A stretch of DNA of 64,000 bases, from positions 1,178,001 to 1,242,000 of the forward strand of contig OZ245364.1 in assembly GCA_965226545.1 (NCBI GenBank). The letters run 5' to 3'. The stretch is from JAHRAW01 sp965226545 (GTDB lineage Bacteria; Pseudomonadota; Gammaproteobacteria; Arenicellales; Poriferihabitantaceae). Position 1 is the stretch's first letter. The number at the start of each line of letters is the position of its first letter. Positions 8,734-17,600 of the stretch are shown here, one piece after another. A program made the translations under genes and the position numbers. Below the pieces are notes generated by a model. It was not told where the DNA came from and made no database searches. It saw only the letters and a list, made by a program, of their open reading frames with translations.

Positions 8734-11385
8734 TCAAAAATTAACCGAAATATCCCGATGCGCCGATTGACAAGCCGCGACCTGTTTGGCTTGTTGTTTG
8801 CTTAATCGTTGTTGCAGACGCAAGCCGATGGTTGAGTGGATGGCTTGGTCGTAGGCGGTCAGACCGGGCAGCAGGGCGGTGGCGGGTTGGCGCCAGGTGG
8901 ATTCGGCGCGGAGTTGGGTGGCGGCTTGGGTGGTGTGTTGGGCGGCGGTTGGGCGGTTGTTGTTGGTTAGGGCGCGGCGGGCTTGGGTTAGGGATTGGGT
9001 GATGGCGTCGGTGGCGGCGAAGGTGCGCATGGCGGTTATTGCTTGTTTGAGTTGGGCGATGGCGGTTTCGCGGCGGGCGGTTTGGACGGTGTGGGTTAAG
9101 GCATCGAGTTGCGGTTGCATTGCGGCGAGGGAATCGGCGGCGGTGAGCAGGGCGCGGAGGGCTTGCTGTGATTGATAGGCGGCGTCTACATTGCGGCGAT
9201 AGGCGCGGCGGGCGGCGGTTTCGGCGGCGGACAGGCGTTCGTAAATCGCCTTGGCGTTGCGCCATTGCGGCGGGATGTCGGCGCGCAGTGCGGCTTGTTC
9301 GGCTTGGTGTTGGGCGATGTCGGCGCTGAGTTTATCGATGCGCGCGGGCGCGGCTTGATTGCGTTTGAGGCGCGTCAGGCGGCGTTGGGCGGTTTGGATT
9401 TTTTCATCGAGCGCGCGGATTGCCAATTCGATGCGGCGCACTTTGCGCTGCAGCGGCGCGTACTCGACGAGATGCGCGGTTAGGTTTTGTTCGGCGCGTT
9501 GGATTTGCGCGACCAAGGCGAAGGTGTTGCGCGCCTTGTCCAAGCCGTCGAGGGCGGCTGCGCGATGCGTCGGCGGCAGCAACGACCAATCCAATGCGCG
9601 CGCGCGGTCGATGGCGGCTTCGATTGATGCGCGTTGGCTGGCGTATTGCGGCAGCAGGTCGCGTTCGATGCAATGTTGCAGACGCGGGTTGACCGGCGGC
9701 GGGGCGGTGTCGGAGGTTAAATAGGTGCGGTTGGGCAGGTAGTTGACCATCCCGGGAAAATAGCCGGTGATGCCCAAACCGATTAACTGCAGCACAATAA
9801 ACGCGGCTGCGCCTTTGTAAATATGCGTGGTCTTGACCGATTTTGGCGCGACGCCGCGCAGATAAAACAGCGCGAAGCCGAATGGCGGGGTTAGAAACGA
9901 GGTTTGGATGTTGAGCCCAATCATCACGCCGAGCCACACGGCGGTGATGTTGGCGGATGGGTCGGCGAGCAAAATCGGCGCGACAATCGGCACGACCACG
10001 ACGGCGATTTCGATAAAATCCAAAAAGAATCCGAGCAAAAAAATCACCGCCATGACAACGATAAACTGCGTCCAAAATCCGCCGGGCAAGCCGGTTAAAA
10101 ATTCCTTAACCAAATGTTCGCCGCCGAAGCCGCGAAACGCCGAGGTCAACATCGCCGCGCCGATTAAGATGATGAAGACCATCGAGGTGGTTTTGGCGGT
10201 GTCAATCATCACCTCGCGCAGGGTGTTGTCGATGCGATGCGCGCGCCACGCGCTCCACAACACCGCAAACAACAACAGCACAACGGCGATGGCGGCGAGG
10301 ACGATGCCAAACATATCGCGCGCGGTTTTGATGTTCTTGATGTTTAAATCGAACAAGCCGAGCAACGCCAACAGCATTACGGTCGCGCCAATCGCCAGCA
10401 ATGCCGGCCAATACGCGCCGCGTTTGCCGTCCATCAATCGATAGCCGCCCATAATCATCGCGCCAACCGCGCCGATGGCGCCGGCTTGGTTGACCGTGGC
10501 GATGCCGGTGACGATTGAGCCGAGCACCGTGAAAATTAACGCGAACGGCGGCACCAACGCCACCAACACGCGCAAGGCAAATTTGCGGTCGTATTGTCCG
10601 TGATACGGCACCGGCGGCGCGCACTTCGGCTGCAGCAACGCGCGAACCAAAATGTAAATCATATAGATGCCGACCAACATCAGCCCGGGAATTAACGCGC
10701 CCATGAACATATCGCCGGCGCTGGCTGAGGTGATGTCGAATTCGGACGGCATCGTAAATTCGCCGGTCGCCTGTTTGTATTCGGCTTTGCGCAATGCGCC
10801 GGCTTGGTCGACGGCGCTCGATAGTTGGTCGGCGAGAATAATCAGCACAATCGACGGCGGGATGATTTGCCCCAAAGTGCCGGAGGCGCAGATGGTGCCG
10901 CCGGCCAAGGTTTTGGCGTAGTTGTTTTTGAGCATCGCCGGCAATGAAATCAATCCCATCGCAATCACGGTCGCCCCGACAATGCCGGTGGTCGCCGCCA
11001 ACAACGCCCCGACAAACACCACCGAAACGCCCAACCCGCCCGGCACCGGGCCGAATAATTGCGCCATGGTGATTAATGAATCCTCGGCGATTTTTGACCG
11101 CTGCAGCATAATGCCCATGAACACAAACAACGGAATCGCTATCAAGGTGTCGCGCTCGACATCCCAATATAAACTTCGAAAGTTGGTGACGCCGGCGCTT
11201 AACCATTCGCCCGGGCCATCCTGCGCAAAATACGCGCTCGCGTCGCCGGCGAAAATATGCCCGCACAACGCGGCCAAGGTTATCGCCAAAATAGACGCGC
11301 CGGGCAGGGCGAACGCCACCGGATAGCCGGCGGTCAACGCCAAGACCATCAGCAAAATCAGCAGGGCGAGAAAAACCAATTCCAT
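8734..11385 (-). CDS. TRAP transporter large permease (DctM type) with a long coiled-coil tail
   Basis: Membrane subunit that moves a carboxylate-type solute with sodium, working with a small permease and a periplasmic binding protein. Residues 1 to about 550 are a normal DctM, with many membrane spans and conserved blocks such as GTLGQIIPPSIVLIILADQ and GLNIQTSFLTPPFGFALFYL. Residues about 555-883 are extra: a soluble, Ala/Gln/Arg-rich, mostly helical tail with coiled-coil-like stretches, absent from ordinary DctM. The matching dctQ and dctP lie 10 kb upstream on the same strand, separated by the locus A adhesin block. No clear ribosome site precedes the ATG. Its stop is 16 bases from that of the convergent glycosylase-like gene. 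Confidence 0.93.
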   Translation of the reverse strand: MELVFLALLILLMVLALTAGYPVAFALPGASILAITLAALCGHIFAGDASAYFAQDGPGEWLSAGVTNFRSLYWDVERDTLIAIPLFVFMGIMLQRSKIAEDSLITMAQLFGPVPGGLGVSVVFVGALLAATTGIVGATVIAMGLISLPAMLKNNYAKTLAGGTICASGTLGQIIPPSIVLIILADQLSSAVDQAGALRKAEYKQATGEFTMPSEFDITSASAGDMFMGALIPGLMLVGIYMIYILVRALLQPKCAPPVPYHGQYDRKFALRVLVALVPPFALIFTVLGSIVTGIATVNQAGAIGAVGAMIMGGYRLMDGKRGAYWPALLAIGATVMLLALLGLFDLNIKNIKTARDMFGIVLAAIAVVLLLFAVLWSAWRAHRIDNTLREVMIDTAKTTSMVFIILIGAAMLTSAFRGFGGEHLVKEFLTGLPGGFWTQFIVVMAVIFLLGFFLDFIEIAVVVVPIVAPILLADPSANITAVWLGVMIGLNIQTSFLTPPFGFALFYLRGVAPKSVKTTHIYKGAAAFIVLQLIGLGITGYFPGMVNYLPNRTYLTSDTAPPPVNPRLQHCIERDLLPQYASQRASIEAAIDRARALDWSLLPPTHRAAALDGLDKARNTFALVAQIQRAEQNLTAHLVEYAPLQRKVRRIELAIRALDEKIQTAQRRLTRLKRNQAAPARIDKLSADIAQHQAEQAALRADIPPQWRNAKAIYERLSAAETAARRAYRRNVDAAYQSQQALRALLTAADSLAAMQPQLDALTHTVQTARRETAIAQLKQAITAMRTFAATDAITQSLTQARRALTNNNRPTAAQHTTQAATQLRAESTWRQPATALLPGLTAYDQAIHSTIGLRLQQRLSKQQAKQVAACQSAHRDISVNF

Positions 11386-11569
11386 CGTGCGTCGTTGGTG
11401 AGTGTTGGGTAACTTTTAATTGATGAAGTTAACTTTTTACTGTATCAACTGTTAACTTTAACTTGTAACTTAACGGATGACGTTAACTTGTAACTTTGTC
11501 CGCGCACAAAATTCGAAGCGGCGTTGGCGTTAATGTCAGTGTCGCTGTTAATGATAGGCATTGTAGCCG
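11386..11569. repeat. Spacer upstream of dctM, word-repeat tract
   Basis: Between the adhesin A terminator and dctM. Dominated by variants of TAACTTGTAACTT and GTTAAC (about 11405-11500). No convincing promoter was picked out for dctM, although one must exist here if the terminator works. Confidence 0.5.
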
Positions 11570-11606
11570 AAAAAAAAGCCCGTCGAGTCCGAAGACGGCG
11601 ACGGGC
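11570..11606 (-). terminator. Rho-independent terminator of the locus A adhesin
   Basis: On the minus strand an eight-base-pair stem, GCCCGTCG with CGACGGGC (11578-11585 and 11599-11606), is followed by eight T residues (11577-11570). It lies 75 bases past the adhesin stop and separates the adhesin from the downstream dctM. Confidence 0.85.
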
Positions 11607-11680
11607 GGATGTCGTTTGGCAAATTGCCGGTGAAACTTGCAAACGATTAACAGTGCGTTAACCAATGCATCAACAACAAA

Positions 11681-14600
11681 TTAAAACTTCACCTCACCCT
11701 GCAACAACAAGCGTTGTTCATCGGTGCGTTGTTCGCCGGTGAGGTTGACATCGAAATAGCGATGCGGCGACCAATCGACGCCGAGTCGATAGATGTCCTG
11801 TTCGGCCGCGATGATTTCACCAAACGGCGCGACCAACCCGCTCGCGCTTTGTACGCCGTACGACAGGCGCGATTCGGTGCGCCAAGCGTAATCGGCGTCG
11901 CCGTTGCCGTCGATGTCTTCGATGGATTGCGCATCCCAAACGCGACCGAATTCGGTTTGCGCGTCGCCGTAACTCGGGCGGATGTTGACTGCCCAGCCTT
12001 GTCCGTCGTCGCCGGCGGCGGTGCGGAAGTTGCCGTATGCGCCCCATTCGCGATAATCGCTGCGCCCGAAGAAGCCGTGCACGCCGCCTTCGAAGGTCGA
12101 GCGCAAGCCGCGATATTGCCAGCCCAATGTGGTTTCCAAGGCCGCGCCGGATGCGCCGTCGCCGCCGTCGCCGCGCGCGCCGACTTCCATAAACCCGGAA
12201 CTGCCGTCTCCGATGCGGTTGTCGTCATGCCATTTAAGCGCGAGGCGCGTGGTTTTGGCGGCGATTTCCTGTTGTTCCAACGTGCGGTCGGCGTTGCCCT
12301 GCACTTCGAGTTTGCCGGTGCGCCATTCGGCGCGCACTTGCAGTTGCGGAGACATATCGGCTTGGAAGCCGACGCCAAACGCGGACAGCCCCAAATCGCC
12401 GCGCAATTCCTGTTCGCGACTGCGCACAATCAAATCGCCTTCGCCGCTGCCGATGCTCATCCACATGCTGACATTTTCGACCTGCCAGTTGAGATACGGG
12501 TGAATGCTGTTCATGGTGATTTCATAGTCACCGCTGTCGTTGTCGGTGAGGAAGGTGTATTCCATGTCGCTGCCGGTGCGCGAGAAGGCGACGCCAAACA
12601 GCAAATCTTCATAAATCATCGCATCGAAGCCGAGATGAACGCCGGTCACATCGCCGTGCCAATCCAGCCCGTCGTTGTCGCCGGCCATGCGGCGATAGTT
12701 CGCGCTGCCCCAAAACGCCGCCGTCGACCAGATGCCGCCGCCGTAATTGTCGTTCAGGCTGCTCAGCGGCAGGTTGAATTCGCTGTCGTTAATCGGCAAT
12801 TCGATGGCGGATGCATTGTTGCCGTCTGCCAGCGATTTAAGATGCGTTGCCAACGCCATCATCGGCGATTGCCCGCCAATCGATGCGCTCGGTATCACCG
12901 CCGCGCCGCCGGCCGCAATGCGGTCGGTAATCGCGCCCAAGGTGCCGGCGACTGAAGCGACCGCGACTTTGGAGAGCAGTTCTTTGTTGGTTTCGATGTA
13001 TCTTTCGGTGGTGCTGAGTTTGAATATCAGCATCAGCGTGTCGGTTGCGCCGTTGGAATCGGTGACGGTGTATTGGAAGGTGTACACCGTGCCTGCCGCC
13101 GCTTCGTTATCGTAATCATCGAGACCGGCGTTGGTGACAATCTGCGGCGATTTGGTCGTGTCTTCGAAAGGTTGATCCATCCACTCGGGCGCGCCGGTTA
13201 AATCCAACGAATAAGTCAACGCGCCAACACCGCCGCTTGCGCTCGGCAACGGGGTTGACTGTTGTTCGCCGGTTTGAATGTCGATGAATTGTTGTCCCGC
13301 GGCAAATCTCGGCGGGCCGATGATGCGCACCGTCAACACCCCTTCGCCGCCGACATTGATGTTGTCCGGGTCGCCGACGATGTATGTCAGGGTGTAAACG
13401 CCCGCCGACCCTTTTTCCGGCGTGCCGCTTACCGTCACCATCAACGGATTGGTGATGATGTCGAAGATTAAGCCCGGCGGCACTTCGCCGTTTAATTCGT
13501 AGACTGCGTTGTCCGGCCCGTCCTCCACGGTGACCACAAGAGTCGTATCGTTGTTTGCGCCAAGCGGACGTTCCTCAGAGTAGGAGACAACATCCGGCGC
13601 AATCGTCAAAGTCGATTTGGGAACGAATTCGAAGTTTACACCGCCGCCGGCATCGGTTACGCCGTTGGCGTCGGTGACGACAAAACTATAGGCGGTTTGC
13701 GCATAGGTTTTGTTGACCCGGCCGGACAATATGCCGGTGCGGGTGTCGAACGCCAGCCCAAGCGAGCGCAACACGCCGTCCAACGATGCGCCGCTCGAAT
13801 CCAACAATGCATAGGTCAACGGCTCGGCGCCGCCGTCTATGACATCAGCCAAGGTGAGGTTGACGCTGCGGCCTTCGCTGTATACCAAATCATCCAATCC
13901 GCCAACAATTCGCGGTGCGCGCGCGACGATGACGGTTAAGATAAAGGTGCCGGTGCGAATGTCGTCGCCGACATTGTCGGAGGCGATGCGGGTGAAGTTG
14001 AAGGTGCCGGCTACGGTCGGCGTGCCGCGTATTATGCCGCGTCCGTCGGCCACATTCGGTGCGATGTCCGCGAAGCCGGTGTCGTCAAACACCATGCCGG
14101 CCGGCAAGTTATCGTTGTCGCTGTAGGATTGCGTGCCGGTGAAGCCGCGCGCCGCCGGCAAGGTCAACACATCATCGGTCGATACGCCGTTGGCGTTGAC
14201 ATAGCGGCTGCCGCCGACGGTGTAGGCGACGGTTAACGCCGGCGGGGTGAAGGTTGGGGCTGAGGCGATGTAGATTTCGAGGGTTATCGAAGCGGACATG
14301 CCGTTTTCATCGCGCGCGGTTAATGTCGAGTTGGTGGTGACGCCGACTGCGGTGGCGACGCCGACAATTTTGCGGTCTTCGGCGTTATAACTTAAGCCGC
14401 GCGGCAGGTTGCGCATGCTGTAGACGATTTTGCCGGCGCCGTCGCTGACTTGCGGCGTGAAGTAATTCGGCGTACTGCCGAGCGCGAAGGTTAATTTCGT
14501 GTCGTCTTCGAGTACGGAGAACGTCGGCGCGGCTGCGGTGCGCAGGGCTATCGTGTGCTGTGCGGTTGCGCCGTTGGCGTCGGTTACATTAAGGCGCACA

Positions 14601-17600
14601 AAATAGCCGGCGATTGCCGCATTAATCGTGCCGCTCAATGTGTGGTTGGCTTGGTTGAATACCAAGGTGTGTGACACCGGGATACCGCTGACATCGAGTG
14701 CATAGGTCAACGGCGTGCGTCCGCCGGTGGCGGCGGGCAATTCGGTGGTTTTGTTTGCGCCGACGCTGAAGGTAATCTCATCCAATGCATCATCCGCAAA
14801 CGTCGGCTTGCCATACACAGTCCAAATGAAATTCGAAGTGGCGGTTGCGCCGTGCGCGTCCGTGGCGGTTAAGGTGTATGCAATGTCGCCGGCCGTGGCG
14901 CCGGTGGCGGGCGTACCGCTTAATACCAAACCATTGAGGGTGATGCCGCTCGGCAGCGCCGGGGTTACATCGATGACGACCGGGTTATAGCCGCCGCTCG
15001 CGCTTTGCAAGGTGGCGTTAAAGGCGACGCCGATGGAACTTGTCAGGGCGGGTTGCGGCGTAGCAAAACGCGGCGCGGCGACGACATTGACGGTCAAGGA
15101 GAAAGTGCCCACGCGCGGCGTTGCCGAAGTGTCGGTGGCGACGCGGGTGAAAGTGTAATCGCCGACAGTGGTCGGCATGCCGCTTATGATGATGGTGTTG
15201 CCTGCGCCGTCTGTGCGCGTGATGCCGCCCAAATCGCCGCTGTTGTCGGTGTATGCCAACGTGCCAACGCCGCCAACCGCCGCGGGCAAGGTGATGGCAT
15301 CACCGTATTGTGTGCCGTCGATGGTGTAACTGGTTACGCCGACGCTGTAAGTTGCGGCGATGGTCGACGGGGTGAATATCGGGTTTTCGGTGACTTGGAT
15401 GGTGAAAGTGGCGGTGGCAATTGCGCCGTCGAAACCATCAGTCGCCTTGTATTCGAAAGTCATCTCATTCGCCAGCGCGGTCGGTGTGCCTTGCAGTGCG
15501 CGGTCGGTCGCGCTGAAGGTGACGCCGCTCGGCAAGGTTGCGCTGTTTAATCCGGTCACCGTATAGGCAATCGTGCCAACGCCGCCCACCGCTTCGCTCA
15601 ATTCCGTATCCACCGCTTGCCCGGTTGCCCAGCCAACCGCGGTTTGCGACAGCGTGAATGAGGCGGCGATGAACATATTGGTCGCTTGCGACACGGTCGA
15701 GCGGTTGGCGTCTCGTGCGTGATAGTTGAGCGAATGGTCGGCGGCGGCGGTTGGTATGCCGGATAAAATCCGCGTGGCTCTATCGAAGGCAAGTCCGGGC
15801 GGCGTGAATATCGGCATGCCGAATGTTGAACTTGCGCCTTCGGTGATTTTATGAGTCAACGGCGGCAATCCGTTTTGCGCCAGCGGCAAGGTGAAGTTGG
15901 CGGCAATCGCCGTGCCGACGCGGAAGGTGTAGCCGTTGCTGAGGGTCGTAATGTCGGCGGCGGCGAAATTCGGGGCGGCGACGGCGGCGACGTTGAATGC
16001 GTAACTCAAAGTCGCGCCGTTGTTGTCAGTGGCGACATAAGTTAAACCGACATCGCCGCTGACGGCATCGAAATCGCCGGATAAAATCCGCTCGGCGGCG
16101 TCAAACGCCAAACTGTTGGTGGAGACGATGTCGGCGATGCCGTCGATGGAATAGGTTATCGCCGCGCGTCCGCCGGTTACGGCGAGGAAGGTTAAGGCGG
16201 TGTTTCGGTCGACGGTGTAGGTGGTATCCGGCGGGTTGTTGCCGGCGGCGAATGCCAATGCCGCATGCACTTCGAGGGTAAACCTCAAGGTTGCGGTCGC
16301 CCCGTGCACATCGGTTGCGGTCAAGGTGTAAATCGCACTGCCGACATCGGCGGCATTATTCGCCGTGCCGCTGAGTTTTGCGGTGGCGGCATCCAACAGC
16401 AAACCGCCCGGCAAGGTCGGCGTTATCGAATAGACAAACGACGCAAACCCGCCGCTTGCGGTCAGTGTGGTCAGAAAATCGACATCCAATGCAACGCCGT
16501 CCACCGTTGCATGTATTGCGCTTTGGCTGCCGGCAATCGACGGGGCGGCGAGGACGGTGGCGATAAAGGTGAATACGCCGCTGGCAGAGTTTGTGTCGGT
16601 GGCGGTGCGGGCGAAGGTGAAATTGCCGGCGGCGGTCGGTGCGCCGCTTAATATGATGGCGTTTGCGTCATTGGTGCGCGTTATGCCGCCGGGCAAGGCG
16701 CCGCTTTCGGCGTAGTTCAACGAACCACTGCCGCCGGTCGCCGCCGGCAAGGTGATGGCATCACCGTATTGCATACCGCCGATGCTGTAGGTCGATGCGC
16801 CGACGCTGTAAGTGGCGACAATATCGCCGCCGGGGAAGGTCGGGCTGGCGGATACGCGCACGGTCAATTCGAAGGTCGCCACTTCGCCAAGGGCGCCTTC
16901 GGCGGTGTAGGTCAACATCATCGAATCTGTGCTGCTTGGGGCGTTACCGGTCAGCGTCGCCGGGGTGTCGCCGTCGGCGGCGGTATACAACAGGGATGAG
17001 CCGCTGTTGGTGACGAATGCGACGTTGCCACCGTCCGCAATCGCCGTCGCACTGCCGCTGTAGAGTTCATACACAATCGGCAATGCGCCGCCGTTGGCGT
17101 TATCCAAGGTAATCGATATGCCGGTGGCGGAAAGCGCAAATCCGCGCTCGGCGGTGCTCGGCGAGAAGGCAAGGGCTTCGGCGACATGGATGTTAAAGGT
17201 GGTGTTGGCGGTCATTTGGGCGTTGCCGACGCCGGTATCCGTTGCGCGGAGGGTGTACTGTCCGCTGTCGGCGGCGCTCACGATGCCACTCGTACCGTTG
17301 ACGCCGCGCAATTCGCGGGTGCGCCTGTTGAATTTGATTCCATTGTTAATCGGTTGATGAACCGATTCGCCGGCCGGGTCGAGGACGTCGTACGTTATTT
17401 CCCCGGCGGCGCCGCCGGCCGCTTCGATCAAGGTATAGATGAATCTGTGCGCGGCAACATAGGTTAAATCAGGCTGCACGCTGGTAAATGCCAATATATT
17501 TTGCGCCGAGAGGGTCAACATAAAGTTCACACTCGCCCCATTGGCGTCCGTGGCGGTATAGGTCATCAGCGTGTCGCCGGCGGCGGTTGGTGTGCCGGTG

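Noticed and set aside
11714..12955. Long open frame (413 codons) on the plus strand inside the locus A adhesin barrel
   Set aside because: It is antisense to a clear barrel domain, has no ribosome site, and its residues (many Ala, Val, His, Arg) reflect the opposite-strand codon pattern.
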